64,000 bases of DNA from Yersinia rohdei ATCC 43380 (lineage in GTDB: Bacteria > Pseudomonadota > Gammaproteobacteria > Enterobacterales > Enterobacteriaceae), in NCBI RefSeq assembly GCF_000173775.1, contig NZ_ACCD01000018.1, positions 1 through 64,000 on the forward strand, given 5' to 3'. The position numbers and the translations under genes are program-made. Positions within the stretch are counted from its first letter, which is position 1. Every line of letters starts with the position of its first letter. Below, piece by piece: positions 52,607-62,802 of this stretch. Under the pieces are notes generated by a model that did no database searches, was not told the DNA's origin, and saw only the letters and a list, made by a program, of their open reading frames with translations.

Positions 52607-53011
52607 ATGTCTTTACTGAATATTTTTGATATTGCCGGCTCTGCATTATCAGCGCAGTCACAGCGGATGAACGTTAGCGCCAGTAACATGGCGAACGCCG
52701 ACAGTGTTACCGGGCCGGATGGTCAACCTTACCGCGCGAAGCAAGTGGTGTTTCAGGTTGCAGCACAGCCGGGGCAAGAAACCGGTGGTGTGCGAGTGGC
52801 ACAGATAGTTGATGATCCCGCACCGGATCGTTTGGTGTTTCAACCGGGTAACCCACTGGCGGATGCCAAGGGGTATGTTCGCATGCCTAACGTGGATGTT
52901 ACCGGCGAGATGGTGAATACCATTTCAGCTTCACGTAGCTATCAGGCCAACGTTGAAGTGTTGAATACCACCAAATCTCTGATGCTCAAGACACTGACAT
53001 TGGGTCAATAA
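52607..53011 (+). CDS. flgC: Proximal rod protein FlgC
   Basis: 134 residues. It has the N-terminal [23 protein letters not shown] motif and the C-terminal coiled-coil helix ending [24 protein letters not shown]. It is an axial rod subunit between FlgB and FlgF/FlgG. Spacing to flgD is 15 bases. Confidence 0.96.
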   Translation: MSLLNIFDIAGSALSAQSQRMNVSASNMANADSVTGPDGQPYRAKQVVFQVAAQPGQETGGVRVAQIVDDPAPDRLVFQPGNPLADAKGYVRMPNVDVTGEMVNTISASRSYQANVEVLNTTKSLMLKTLTLGQ

Positions 53012-53026
53012 CAGGAACTCGCAAAC

Positions 53027-53719
53027 ATGGCCATTACCAATTCCCTGACAGCTAGCGATTACGGTGTCAACAGTACCACGAGTACCAATACCACCTCTAC
53101 CAGCGGCAGTAGTAGCCAGGATCTGCAAAATAGTTTCCTGACCTTGTTAGTGGCGCAGTTAAAAAATCAAGACCCCACTAATCCAATGCAAAACAATGAG
53201 TTGACGACGCAGTTGGCACAAATCAACACCGTTAGTGGCATTGAAAAGTTGAATACAACGCTGGGTTCTATTTCTGGGCAACTGGACAGCAGTCAGTCCT
53301 TGCAAGCCAGCACCTTGATTGGTCACGGCGTGATGATCCCCGGCACCAGCATCTTGTCCGGTACCAAAGATGGCGTGGTTACCACGACACCATTTGGTAT
53401 CGAGCTGGAACGCTCAGCAGATAAAGTGACCGCGACTATCAGTGATAGCAATGGTCTGGCCGTGCGTACTATCGAGGTAGGCAACCTGACGGCAGGGGTG
53501 CATTCCTTTACTTGGGACGGTTCATTGGATGCCGGTGGTAATGCACCAGATGGCGCTTATACCGTGACCATTGCCGCCAGCAGTGGTGGTGCATCTGTGG
53601 TTGCCACACCACTGAGCTACGCCATTGTTAATGGTGTGACCCGTGGCAGCGATGGTTCCAAATTGGATCTTGGCCTGGCAGGCACCAAGACGATGGATGA
53701 TGTGCGTCAGATTTTATAA
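53027..53719 (+). CDS. flgD: Hook capping protein FlgD
   Basis: 230 residues. A Ser/Thr/Asn-rich N-terminus precedes the conserved helix QNSFLTLLVAQLKNQDPTNPM and the core with Ig-like folding (TFTWDGSLDAGGNAPDGAYTVTI). It forms the pentameric cap that guides hook polymerisation and is discarded after hook completion. Confidence 0.95.
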   Translation: MAITNSLTASDYGVNSTTSTNTTSTSGSSSQDLQNSFLTLLVAQLKNQDPTNPMQNNELTTQLAQINTVSGIEKLNTTLGSISGQLDSSQSLQASTLIGHGVMIPGTSILSGTKDGVVTTTPFGIELERSADKVTATISDSNGLAVRTIEVGNLTAGVHSFTWDGSLDAGGNAPDGAYTVTIAASSGGASVVATPLSYAIVNGVTRGSDGSKLDLGLAGTKTMDDVRQIL

Positions 53720-53757
53720 GCCGGTGATTTAGCTCCAGCAGCAGTAAACCAATATCA

Positions 53758-53844
53758 GGGTGAGCCAATAATTCTAACCGACTCACCATCATTTTATATG
53801 GGGCGATTGATATCTCATCAATGCTCAAGGTCTGTTACAGACCT
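53758..53844 (+). promoter_or_regulatory. Two inverted repeats in the flgD-flgE gap
   Basis: The 145-base gap, unusually wide for this operon, holds GGTGAG/CTCACC (53759-53787) and the 17-base palindrome AGGTCTGTTACAGACCT (53828-53844), which ends 20 bases before the flgE start. They may set flgE mRNA stability or translation, or be a protein site. Confidence 0.45.
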
Positions 53845-53864
53845 CGAATTTAACGGAGAAGAAA

Positions 53865-55157
53865 ATGGGCTTTTCTCAAGCAGTCAGTGGTTTGAACGCA
53901 GCATCCAGTAACCTGGATGTGATCGGTAACAATATCGCCAACTCGGCGACCTCAGGTTTTAAATCCAGCTCAGTTTCTTTTGCCGATATGTTTGCTGGCT
54001 CACAAGCCGGTATGGGCGTTCAAGTTGCCGGGATTACTCAGGACTTTAACGATGGCACGGCGACCACCACTAACCGTCGCCTGGACATTGCTATCAGCCA
54101 AAGCGGTTTTTTCCGCATGCAAGACAGCACCGGCGGTATCTATTATGCGCGTAACGGTCAGTTCAAGCTGGATGAAAACCGCAATATCATCAATATGCAA
54201 GGCCTGAGCTTGACCGGCTATCCGGCCACCGGGACACCACCGACAGTAAAGCAAGGTGCTAATCCAATTGCACTGTCTATTCCGCAGGATATTATCTCAG
54301 CTAAAGCTACCGACTCAGGTAAAATGGTGGTGAACCTGACGTCAACTCATAAGGTCATTCCGGCAACACCTGCTTTTGATCCTGAAAAACCAGACACTTA
54401 CAGCTTTGTAAATAACTTGACCACCTACGATAGCTTGGGCAACAGCCACGTTATCAATGTGTTCTATGTGAAAACTGCTGAAGATGCCGTTAACGGTAAC
54501 AGCTGGCAGGTCTATACCAAAGACAGCAGCGCCACTCTGGCTGATAAAACCAAACCCTTTGATCCTACCGACCCCGCTGCTGCCTCGCTGCGCGGCACTA
54601 TGGTTTTTGATACCAATGGCGCATTGAAAAGTGTGGCAAATGGCACCAATCCAGCCAGCACTACAGACTTAACTATGGCGATTCCGATGGGCGTGGTTAA
54701 CGGCTCACCGGCGCAATCTTTCAAACTGGATGTTACCGGTAGCAAGCAACAAAACACCGGCACTGACAGTGTAGTAGCGCAGAGTCAGACGGGTTACGCC
54801 GCAGGTGAATTCACCGGCTTCCAGATAGGCACTGATGGTGCTTTAGTCGGCACTTATTCGAACCAACAGACCCAATTGCTCGGTCAAATCGTGATGGTTA
54901 ACTTTGCTAACCCTGAAGGACTTTCCTCTGCGGGCGACAACGTGTGGAAAGAAACTCAGACCTCGGGTAGCCCAATTCTCGGTATCGCCGGCAGTGGTGG
55001 TTTCGGTACTTTGACCAGTGGCGCATTGGAATCTTCCAACGTCGACTTGAGTGCAGAATTGGTGAACATGATTGTGGCGCAGCGTAACTATCAGTCCAAT
55101 GCGCAGACCATTAAAACTCAGGATCAGATCTTACAAACCCTGGTTAACCTGCGTTAA
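53865..55157 (+). CDS. flgE: Flagellar hook protein FlgE
   Basis: 430 residues. The N-terminal motif GNNIANSATSGFKSSSVSFADMF and the C-terminal LSAELVNMIVAQRNYQSNAQTIKTQDQILQTL form the inner D0 helices. The middle gives the variable hook surface domains. GGAGAAGAAA is the ribosome binding site. About 120 copies build the hook as a universal joint. Confidence 0.96.
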   Translation: MGFSQAVSGLNAASSNLDVIGNNIANSATSGFKSSSVSFADMFAGSQAGMGVQVAGITQDFNDGTATTTNRRLDIAISQSGFFRMQDSTGGIYYARNGQFKLDENRNIINMQGLSLTGYPATGTPPTVKQGANPIALSIPQDIISAKATDSGKMVVNLTSTHKVIPATPAFDPEKPDTYSFVNNLTTYDSLGNSHVINVFYVKTAEDAVNGNSWQVYTKDSSATLADKTKPFDPTDPAAASLRGTMVFDTNGALKSVANGTNPASTTDLTMAIPMGVVNGSPAQSFKLDVTGSKQQNTGTDSVVAQSQTGYAAGEFTGFQIGTDGALVGTYSNQQTQLLGQIVMVNFANPEGLSSAGDNVWKETQTSGSPILGIAGSGGFGTLTSGALESSNVDLSAELVNMIVAQRNYQSNAQTIKTQDQILQTLVNLR

Positions 55158-55178
55158 TTGAACTGACGGAATACGCTC

Positions 55179-55934
55179 ATGGATCACGCAATATATACCG
55201 CAATGGGAGCTGCCCGGCAGTCATTAGAACTGCAAGCGGTGACCGCGAATAACTTGGCTAACGCCTCTACGCCGGGCTTTCGAGCTCAATTGGCGGCGAT
55301 GCGCGCTGTGCCTATTGATGGGCCAAGTATGCCGACGCGCACCATGGTAACGGCATCAACGCCTGGCGTAGATATCAGCCAAGGGACGATGAATTACAGT
55401 GGCCGCCCGTTGGATGTTGCTTTGCAGCAAGATGGGTATCTGGCGGTGCAACTGCCTGATGGCACTGAAGCCTATACCCGTAACGGTAATATCCAAGTTG
55501 CAGCTAACGGGATAATGACCGTGCAAGGTTATCCGCTCATGGGTGATAACGGCCCAATTGAAGTGCCGCCGCAAGCGGCCGTCACTATTGCCGCGGATGG
55601 CACTATCTCGGCACTGAATGCCGGTGACTCACCCAATACTATTGCTCAGCTCGGCCAAATAAAACGGGTCAAAGCAACGGCTGGTGAAGTGATGCACGGC
55701 GATGATGGGTTGTTCCACCTGACTGCGGCAACCCAGCAGGCGCGTGGCGCTCAGTTGGCCAACGACCCACTGGTTAAGATAATGCCGGGCGTGTTGGAAG
55801 GCAGTAACGTGAAAGCGGTAGAGGCGATGAGCGACATGATTGCCAATGCTCGCAGCTTCGAAATGCAGATGAAAGTTATCCACAGTGTGGATGAAAATGA
55901 ACAGCGCGCTAATCAGCTGTTAGCCATGAGCTAA
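55179..55934 (+). CDS. flgF: Rod protein FlgF
   Basis: 251 residues. It has the N-terminal [23 protein letters not shown] and C-terminal [28 protein letters not shown] of rod-hook axial proteins. It belongs to the FlgF/FlgG group and lies between FlgC and FlgG in the rod. 21 bases after flgE. Confidence 0.95.
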   Translation: MDHAIYTAMGAARQSLELQAVTANNLANASTPGFRAQLAAMRAVPIDGPSMPTRTMVTASTPGVDISQGTMNYSGRPLDVALQQDGYLAVQLPDGTEAYTRNGNIQVAANGIMTVQGYPLMGDNGPIEVPPQAAVTIAADGTISALNAGDSPNTIAQLGQIKRVKATAGEVMHGDDGLFHLTAATQQARGAQLANDPLVKIMPGVLEGSNVKAVEAMSDMIANARSFEMQMKVIHSVDENEQRANQLLAMS

Positions 55935-55960
55935 GCGCCCAGGCGCAGAGGAATAAACTG

Positions 55961-56743
55961 ATGATCCGATCACTATGGATTGCCAAAACAGGTTTAGATG
56001 CACAACAGACCAATATGGATGTTATCGCCAACAACCTGGCGAACGTCAGCACCAATGGCTTTAAACGCCAGCGGGCGGTTTTTGAAGATTTGTTGTACCA
56101 AACTATGCGCCAGCCAGGAGCGCAATCTTCCGAACAAACCACCTTGCCATCCGGTTTGCAGATTGGTACCGGTGTTCGCCCGGTAGCCACTGAGCGTTTG
56201 CACAGCCAGGGCAATTTATCCAAAACCGATAACAGCAAAGATATCGCGATTAAAGGTGAAGGGTTCTTTCAGGTGCAAATGCCGGATGGCACTAATGCTT
56301 ATACCCGCGATGGTTCTTTCCAAGTTGACCAAAATGGTCAACTGGTCACCTCCGGCGGTTTTCAGGTGCAACCAGCAATTACCATTCCGGCTAATGCCTT
56401 AAGTATGACTGTCGGGCGTGACGGGATAGTCAGTGTCACCTTGCAAGGGCAAACAGCCACGCAGCAAGTCGGGCAACTGACACTGACCACGTTCATCAAT
56501 AACAGTGGCTTAGAAAGTATGGGTGAAAACCTGTATCAGGAAACTGCCAGCTCCGGTGCACCGAATGAAACCACCCCAGGTCTGAATGGCGGGGGATTGT
56601 TGTATCAGGGTTATGTGGAGACGTCTAACGTCAATGTGGCGGAAGAATTGGTCAATATGATCCAGACGCAACGGGCCTATGAAATCAACAGTAAAGCGGT
56701 TTCAACGTCAGATCAGATGTTGCAAAAACTGACACAGCTGTAA
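55961..56743 (+). CDS. flgG: Distal rod protein FlgG
   Basis: 260 residues, the standard length. It has N-terminal [26 protein letters not shown] and C-terminal [35 protein letters not shown]. It forms the distal rod that contacts the L and P rings. It is well conserved relative to E. coli. A GC-rich hairpin (GGGGGCGCTAGCGCTCCC, 56754-56771) follows before flgH. Confidence 0.96.
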   Translation: MIRSLWIAKTGLDAQQTNMDVIANNLANVSTNGFKRQRAVFEDLLYQTMRQPGAQSSEQTTLPSGLQIGTGVRPVATERLHSQGNLSKTDNSKDIAIKGEGFFQVQMPDGTNAYTRDGSFQVDQNGQLVTSGGFQVQPAITIPANALSMTVGRDGIVSVTLQGQTATQQVGQLTLTTFINNSGLESMGENLYQETASSGAPNETTPGLNGGGLLYQGYVETSNVNVAEELVNMIQTQRAYEINSKAVSTSDQMLQKLTQL

Positions 56744-56847
56744 ATTCGCTTTCGGGGGGCGCTAGCGCTCCCTGATAGCCACAGAATAATAAGTATTCGG
56801 GGCTGACCTTGCCAGCCTCTAACCGGTTACAGGACAGATAATCAGAG

Positions 56848-57564
56848 ATGGATACATCGCCGCTGCGAAAAATAGGTGAGTTGAGATGGGTGGGTGCGCC
56901 GTTGGTGGCGATGCTACTGCTCAATGGCTGCGCGTACATTCCGCATAAATCACTGGTGGATGGCAAAACATCAGCCCAGCCAGCCCCGGCCAGTGCGCCA
57001 CTGCCTAATGGCTCTATTTTTCAGGCTGCCCAGCCGATGAATTATGGTTATCAGCCGCTGTTTGAAGATCGCCGTCCACGTAATGTGGGTGACACCCTGA
57101 CAATTACCTTGCAGGAAAATGTCAGTGCCAGCAAAAGTTCCTCAGCCAATGCCAGCCGTAATGGGGCTAGCAAATTTGGCGTCGCAACCTCGCCGCGTTA
57201 CTTAGATGGGTTGTTGGGTAATGCACGCGCGGATATGGATATTTCCGGCGACAGCACCTTTGGTGGCAAAGGTGGTGCTAATGCGAATAACACCTTCAGC
57301 GGCACTATCACGGTCACGGTAGATCAGGTGCTGGCGAACGGTAATTTACATGTGGTTGGTGAAAAGCAAATAGCCATTAATCAGGGAACTGAATTTATTC
57401 GCTTCTCTGGGGTAGTTAACCCACGCACCATCAGCGGCAGCAATTCTGTTATCTCAACACAGGTGGCAGATGCACGTATCGAGTATGTGGGTAATGGTTA
57501 TATCAATGAAGCGCAAACCATGGGCTGGTTGCAGCGGTTCTTCCTTAATGTTTCGCCGTACTAA
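56848..57564 (+). CDS. flgH: L-ring lipoprotein FlgH
   Basis: 238 residues. A lipoprotein signal with lipobox LLNGC (Cys28) targets it to the outer membrane. The mature protein ([31 protein letters not shown], ending [11 protein letters not shown]) is nearly identical in style to E. coli FlgH. It forms the L-ring bushing around the rod. It has a longer and more polar region before the lipobox than E. coli. Confidence 0.96.
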   Translation: MDTSPLRKIGELRWVGAPLVAMLLLNGCAYIPHKSLVDGKTSAQPAPASAPLPNGSIFQAAQPMNYGYQPLFEDRRPRNVGDTLTITLQENVSASKSSSANASRNGASKFGVATSPRYLDGLLGNARADMDISGDSTFGGKGGANANNTFSGTITVTVDQVLANGNLHVVGEKQIAINQGTEFIRFSGVVNPRTISGSNSVISTQVADARIEYVGNGYINEAQTMGWLQRFFLNVSPY

Positions 57565-57575
57565 GAGGCCCTGTG

Positions 57576-58697
57576 ATGCGTAAACCCTCAGTTATCACCC
57601 TGTTTTTTATCCCGCTGATTGCGGTCATCTCGCTGCTGCCATTATCTGCGTCGGCTGAGCGTATCCGCGATTTGGTGACGGTTCAGGGCGTGCGTGATAA
57701 CGCGTTGATCGGCTATGGCCTGGTGGTTGGCTTAGATGGCTCCGGTGACCAAACCATGCAGACGCCGTTTACCACGCAAAGTCTGAGCAACATGTTGTCA
57801 CAGCTGGGTATTACTGTGCCAGCGGGTACCAATATGCAGTTGAAAAACGTGGCTGCGGTGATGGTCACGGCTAAATTGCCGGCATTTTCTCGCACCGGAC
57901 AAACCATTGATGTGGTGGTTTCCTCAATGGGTAATGCGAAAAGTATCCGTGGTGGCACCTTGCTGATGACCCCACTAAAAGGGGTTGATAATCAGGTTTA
58001 TGCTCTGGCACAGGGTAACGTTTTAGTCGGCGGGGCCGGGGCTTCTTCCGGTGGCAGCAGTGTGCAAGTCAACCAGTTGACCGGTGGGCGCATAAGTAAT
58101 GGCGCGACTATCGAACGCGAGCTGCCGACCACCTTTGGCACTGACGGTGTGATTAATTTGCAATTAAATACTGACGATTTCACCACCGCACAGCAAGTCA
58201 GTGATGCCATTAACCGCCAACGCGGTTTGGGTTCCGCCACCGCCATTGACGCTCGTACCATTCAGGTTTTGGTGCCGCGCGGCAGCAGTTCACAGGTGCG
58301 TTTCTTGGCTGATATTCAAAATATCCCCGTCAATGTTGATGCGGGTGATGCCAAAGTTATCATCAACTCCCGTACGGGTTCTGTGGTCATGAACCGCAAT
58401 GTCATGCTGGACTCTTGTGCTGTAGCACAAGGGAATCTGTCCGTGGTGGTCGACAAACAAAACACGGTCAGTCAGCCGGATACACCTTTTGGTGGGGGGC
58501 AAACTGTGGTCACGCCTAATACCCAGATTTCGGTACAACAGCAGGGCGGCGCGTTGCAGCGGGTTAATGCCAGCCCGAATCTGAACAATGTCGTGCGGGC
58601 CTTGAACTCACTGGGGGCAACACCGATAGATTTGATGTCCATCTTGCAGGCGATGCAAAGTGCTGGTTGCTTACGGGCTAAATTGGAAATTATCTGA
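57576..58697 (+). CDS. flgI: P-ring protein FlgI
   Basis: 373 residues from the ATG at 57576 with AGAGG ahead; the GTG one codon earlier is less likely. A signal peptide (about 1-27, [21 protein letters not shown]) directs it to the periplasm, where 26 copies form the P-ring with FlgA help. Conserved start [26 protein letters not shown]. Two cysteines near the C-terminal half fit the DsbA-dependent disulfide. The stop overlaps the flgJ start. Confidence 0.96.
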   Translation: MRKPSVITLFFIPLIAVISLLPLSASAERIRDLVTVQGVRDNALIGYGLVVGLDGSGDQTMQTPFTTQSLSNMLSQLGITVPAGTNMQLKNVAAVMVTAKLPAFSRTGQTIDVVVSSMGNAKSIRGGTLLMTPLKGVDNQVYALAQGNVLVGGAGASSGGSSVQVNQLTGGRISNGATIERELPTTFGTDGVINLQLNTDDFTTAQQVSDAINRQRGLGSATAIDARTIQVLVPRGSSSQVRFLADIQNIPVNVDAGDAKVIINSRTGSVVMNRNVMLDSCAVAQGNLSVVVDKQNTVSQPDTPFGGGQTVVTPNTQISVQQQGGALQRVNASPNLNNVVRALNSLGATPIDLMSILQAMQSAGCLRAKLEII

Positions 58698-59659
58698 TGA
58701 GTGATTTGATGGCAATGTCCGGTGCGGCCAATGACATGTTTGGGGCAGCTTATGACGCCCAATCATTGAATGCGCTGAAACGTGATGCGGCAAAAGATCC
58801 GCAGGGTAACCTCAAGCAGGTTGCTCAACAGGTAGAAGGCATGTTTGTGCAGATGATGCTCAAAAGCATGCGTTCTGCTTTGCCGCAAGATGGTGTCATG
58901 AACAGTGACCAAACCCGGCTTTATACCTCGATGTACGACCAGCAAATTGCGCAGCAAATGTCGGTCAAAGGACTCGGCCTGGCTGACATGATGGTGGAGC
59001 AGCTGTCGGGCACGACCTCGCCAAGTGAAACTGCCGGTACGACACCGATGATGCTGGACAACGAAGTCTTGCAAACCTTACCGGCACAGGCCTTGGCACA
59101 GATGGTGCGTCGGGCTATGCCGACGCCACCGGCCAACAGTTCGGCCTCATTAGCGCAAGGCTCAAGTAATTTTGTGGCGCGGATGTCTATTCCGGCACAA
59201 ATCGCCAGTGAGCAAAGTGGTATTCCTCATCAGCTTATTATGGCACAGGCTGCGCTGGAGTCCGGTTGGGGCCAGCGGGAGATCCCAACCGCTGAAGGTA
59301 AAACCAGCTATAACGTATTTGGTATCAAAGCGGGCAGTAACTGGGATGGCCCGGTCAGTGAAATTACCACCACCGAATATGAGCAAGGTGTGGCGAAGAA
59401 AACCACGGCTCGCTTCCGGGTATACGGGTCTTATGTCGAGGCCGTCAGTGATTATGTCAAATTACTGACCCAAAACCCGCGTTATGCCAATGTCGCTGCT
59501 GCGCAAAGTCCGGAGCAAGGGGCGCATGCGCTGCAAAAAGCCGGTTACGCCACGGATCCGCAATATGCTCAAAAATTGGTCAGTGTTATTCAGCAGATGA
59601 AGAATGCCGGTGATCAGGCGGTCAAAGCTTACAGCAGTGACTTAACCCAGTTATTCTGA
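58697..59659 (+). CDS. flgJ: FlgJ, rod cap and peptidoglycan hydrolase
   Basis: 320 residues. The N-terminal half (FVQMMLKSMRSALPQDG) is the rod-capping domain. The C-terminal half (about 155-320) is a GH73 muramidase with ALESGWGQREIP carrying catalytic Glu188 and the YNVFGIKAG signature. It opens the cell wall so the rod can pass. Last gene of the flgB operon; a 281-base gap with a sigma-28 promoter follows. Confidence 0.95.
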   Translation: MSDLMAMSGAANDMFGAAYDAQSLNALKRDAAKDPQGNLKQVAQQVEGMFVQMMLKSMRSALPQDGVMNSDQTRLYTSMYDQQIAQQMSVKGLGLADMMVEQLSGTTSPSETAGTTPMMLDNEVLQTLPAQALAQMVRRAMPTPPANSSASLAQGSSNFVARMSIPAQIASEQSGIPHQLIMAQAALESGWGQREIPTAEGKTSYNVFGIKAGSNWDGPVSEITTTEYEQGVAKKTTARFRVYGSYVEAVSDYVKLLTQNPRYANVAAAQSPEQGAHALQKAGYATDPQYAQKLVSVIQQMKNAGDQAVKAYSSDLTQLF

Positions 59660-59811
59660 TAACCGGTTATTTTACTGACTATTTTGGGTTGACACAGTGC
59701 TTAAAATCCTCAGCTACGCGCGGGTTTTTATGCGCTGTGTGCACCTAAGCTAGTTGCAACAAATCCGCTATTTTGATGATGAATAAAACCTTCTTACCTC
59801 CATATATTTGC

Positions 59812-59838
59812 TCAAGTTTTCCAAAGTCGGGCCGATAA
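59812..59838 (+). promoter_or_regulatory. Sigma-28 promoter of flgKL
   Basis: TCAAGTTT-N11-GCCGATAA: 15 of 16 consensus bases with exact spacing, 102 bases before flgK. It lets flgKL be boosted as class 3 genes after hook completion. Confidence 0.93.
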
Positions 59839-59940
59839 ATATTACAGGCTGTGCGGGGGCTTAGGTTTCCTCAGGCAGTATCCCAATATTAATAAACGCA
59901 GGTTTCTAATAATTATCACCTGTTGTAAAAGGATTTCTTT

Positions 59941-61605
59941 ATGTCCAATAGCTTAATGAATACTGCAATGAGTGGTCTGAGCGCGGCACAATATGGCCTG
60001 AGCACCGTCAGTAACAATATTAGCAATTACCAAGTAGCGGGATATAACCGCCAAAATGCTATTTTTACCCAAAATGGTGGGACGCTAAGCTCGGCGGGTT
60101 TTATTGGAAATGGTGTGACAGTGACCGGTATTAATCGTGAATATAATTCCTTTATTACCAACCAGTTGCGTACTGCGCAAACACAAAGCAGCGGGTTAAC
60201 TACCTATTATCAACAAGTTTCACAAATTGATAATTTGCTGGCGAACAGCTCCAATAACCTCTCAACCACGATGCAGGCTTTTTTCAGCAATCTGCAAAAT
60301 CTGGTGAGCAATGCGGACGATGATGCTGCACGCAAGACGGTATTAGGCAAGGCTGAAGGCTTGGTTAACCAGTTCCAGAATGCCGATCAATATCTGCGTG
60401 ATATGGATACTGGCGTAAACCAGAAAATAACCGAAAGTGTTGCCAAGATTAATAATTATGCTGAACAAATTGCTGGGTTAAATGACCAAATTACTCGCCT
60501 GCGGGGCAGTAGTGGCAGCGAACCTAATGCCTTGCTCGACCAACGCGACCAATTAGTGACTGAACTGAACCAAATTGTGGGTGTGACGATGTCCCAACAA
60601 GATGGCGATGCTTACAATGTGTCTTTTGCTAACGGCTTGCCATTAGTCCAAGGGGCTAGCTCTTATAAAGTGGAAGCCATCCCATCCAGCAGTGATGCTA
60701 CCCGACTGGCTGTTGGCTACAAATATGGCAGCGGTACGGTATTGGAAGTGGATGAAAGCCGTCTCACGACCGGCAGTCTTGGCGGTACGCTGAAATTTCG
60801 CAGTGAAGCATTGGACAATGCCCGCAATCAATTAGGCCAATTAGCCTTGGTGATGGCCGATAGTTTCAATACTCAACATAAAGCTGGGTTTGATGCTAAT
60901 GGTGAGGACGGCACTAATTTTTTCAATTTTGCTGATCCTGTTGTAGTGAAAAATACGAAAAATGAGGGCGATGCAGTGCTGACTGTCGCCTATACCAACA
61001 CCTCAAAAGTTCAGGCCAGCGATTACAGTGTTGAATTTGATGGAACTGATTGGCAGGTTACCCGCTTGTCTGATAAGGCCAAAGTTTCTGCGGATGTCGT
61101 GAAAGATACTAGCGGAAACGTCACCGGTTTAAACTTCGACGGGGTTGCAGTTAGCATTAATAACGGCACAACCGGCGCACAAATCAAAGACAAATTCACG
61201 GTAAAAACAGTTTCAAATGTGGCCGCTAATCTTGAGGTTGCCATTAGTGATTCCAGCAAAATTGCCGCTGCCGGTAAGAAAGATGGCGGTGAGAGTGACA
61301 ACGTCAACGCGCAGGCTTTATTGGATCTGCAAACCAAAAAACTGGTTGGGGGCAAGGCGACATTCTCTGGCGCTTATGCCGGGCTGGTCAGCACAGTCGG
61401 TAACCAAACCAGCACCGCAAAAGTTAACAGCACCGCGAAAGCCAGTATTGTCACGCAGCTGACCGCCGAGCAGCAGTCGGTTTCCGGGGTTAACCTGGAT
61501 GAAGAGTATGGTGACCTACAGCGTTTCCAGCAATATTATCTGGCGAATGCGCAAGTGATTCAAACCGCCTCAACACTGTTTAATGCGCTGTTGGATCTGC
61601 GCTAA
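59941..61605 (+). CDS. flgK: Hook-filament junction protein FlgK (HAP1)
   Basis: 554 residues. The N-terminal MNTAMSGLSAAQYGLSTVSNNISNYQVAGYNRQ and the C-terminal GVNLDEEYGDLQRFQQYYLANAQVIQTASTLFNALLDLR are the D0/D1 helices. The centre is a variable, exposed domain. It is exported with FlgN. AAAAGGATTTC precedes the ATG. 98 bases separate it from the flgL start. Confidence 0.96.
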   Translation: MSNSLMNTAMSGLSAAQYGLSTVSNNISNYQVAGYNRQNAIFTQNGGTLSSAGFIGNGVTVTGINREYNSFITNQLRTAQTQSSGLTTYYQQVSQIDNLLANSSNNLSTTMQAFFSNLQNLVSNADDDAARKTVLGKAEGLVNQFQNADQYLRDMDTGVNQKITESVAKINNYAEQIAGLNDQITRLRGSSGSEPNALLDQRDQLVTELNQIVGVTMSQQDGDAYNVSFANGLPLVQGASSYKVEAIPSSSDATRLAVGYKYGSGTVLEVDESRLTTGSLGGTLKFRSEALDNARNQLGQLALVMADSFNTQHKAGFDANGEDGTNFFNFADPVVVKNTKNEGDAVLTVAYTNTSKVQASDYSVEFDGTDWQVTRLSDKAKVSADVVKDTSGNVTGLNFDGVAVSINNGTTGAQIKDKFTVKTVSNVAANLEVAISDSSKIAAAGKKDGGESDNVNAQALLDLQTKKLVGGKATFSGAYAGLVSTVGNQTSTAKVNSTAKASIVTQLTAEQQSVSGVNLDEEYGDLQRFQQYYLANAQVIQTASTLFNALLDLR

Positions 61606-61703
61606 GTTTTTTATTAGCGGCCGGACTCAGTGCCGCTCATTATCTTATTTTAGGTGAAGCCCTGTATTTACGGGCTGCACTGTTGCTAAAAGGAACTGAC
61701 ATT

Positions 61704-62684
61704 GTGCGCTTAAGTACTAGCATGATTTATCAGCAAACTATGCAGGGCATCACTAATGCTCAATCACTTTGGATGCAGTCGGGCCAGCAAATTGCCACCG
61801 GTAAACGTGTGGTGAACCCTTCTGATGATCCTATGGCGGCCTCGCAAGCAGTTATGGTGTCACAGTCTGAAGCTGAAAATAGCCAATATACTTTGGCTCG
61901 CAGTTATGCCCGCCAAAGTTCCTCATTAGAAACCACGGTGCTCTCTCAGGCGACAACCACCATTCAGTCTATTCAAAGCCTGATTATTGGTGCTGCCAAA
62001 GATTCACTGAGTGATGATGACCGGGCCTCAATGGCCACTCAGTTGCAGGGTCTTAAAGACCAATTGCTTAATCAGGCCAACTCGACTGACGGTAATGGCC
62101 GCTATATGTTTGGCGGTTTTAAAAGTGGCACGGCACCTTTTGCCGTCAGTGCTACTGGCGCAGTGACCTATGTGGGCGGAGACGTTGCTATTACTCAGAA
62201 GGTTGACACCAACCGGTCGATGACTGTTGGGCATACTGGCGATGACATATTTATGAAGTTAACCAGCAATGCGAAACCAGAGCCTAATGATGCTAATGGT
62301 AATGCGGTAGCCTCAGAGTCCAATATTTTTAATACCATTGATACGGTATTAAAATCGCTAAGTACCCCATTGCAAGGGGCGACAGAAACGGTGAAGCAAC
62401 AAGCCTCGGATGATTTGAATAAAGGGATCCGTGGTATGGCGAACTCACTTAATAATGTGTTGTCCGTGCAAGCCGAAATCGGGACTCAGTTGGAAGAACT
62501 AGTCAGTTTAGATAGCTTGGGCGCGGACCGCACCTTGATCAATAAGGATCGACTAAGCGATTTAGTGGACGTGGATTGGAACTCTGCTATCTCTTCATAT
62601 GTTATGCAGCAGGCGGCATTACAGGCCTCTTATACAACATTTACCAATATGCAGGGTTTGTCTCTGTTCCAGTTGAATAAGTAA
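61704..62684 (+). CDS. flgL: Hook-filament junction protein FlgL (HAP3)
   Basis: 326 residues from the GTG at 61704, which has AAAAGGAACTGACATT ahead and gives the family start VRLSTSMIYQQTMQGI. An in-frame start 21 bases earlier overlaps the ribosome binding site. It is flagellin-like: the motif TGKRVVNPSDDPMAASQAV and the C-terminal MQQAALQASYTTFTNMQGLSLFQLNK are conserved. It joins FlgK to the filament. Confidence 0.95.
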   Translation: MRLSTSMIYQQTMQGITNAQSLWMQSGQQIATGKRVVNPSDDPMAASQAVMVSQSEAENSQYTLARSYARQSSSLETTVLSQATTTIQSIQSLIIGAAKDSLSDDDRASMATQLQGLKDQLLNQANSTDGNGRYMFGGFKSGTAPFAVSATGAVTYVGGDVAITQKVDTNRSMTVGHTGDDIFMKLTSNAKPEPNDANGNAVASESNIFNTIDTVLKSLSTPLQGATETVKQQASDDLNKGIRGMANSLNNVLSVQAEIGTQLEELVSLDSLGADRTLINKDRLSDLVDVDWNSAISSYVMQQAALQASYTTFTNMQGLSLFQLNK

Positions 62685-62704
62685 CCTGTTTTTTGCCGGT
62701 CGGT

Positions 62705-62724
62705 GGGCCTCAAGAATGAGGCTC
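62705..62724. terminator. Hairpin between convergent flgL and fliR
   Basis: GGGCCTCA/TGAGGCTC (one G-T pair) with an AGAA loop, followed by ATTAACTTAAT, lies in the 118-base gap between the two stop codons. It is a plausible bidirectional terminator. Confidence 0.6.
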
Positions 62725-62802
62725 ATTAACTTAATATAATTCAGTTAATTACATAAATACTCGCGGCAAGCGGATCATATCGGTTTTTCACCCGACTCCT
62801 AT

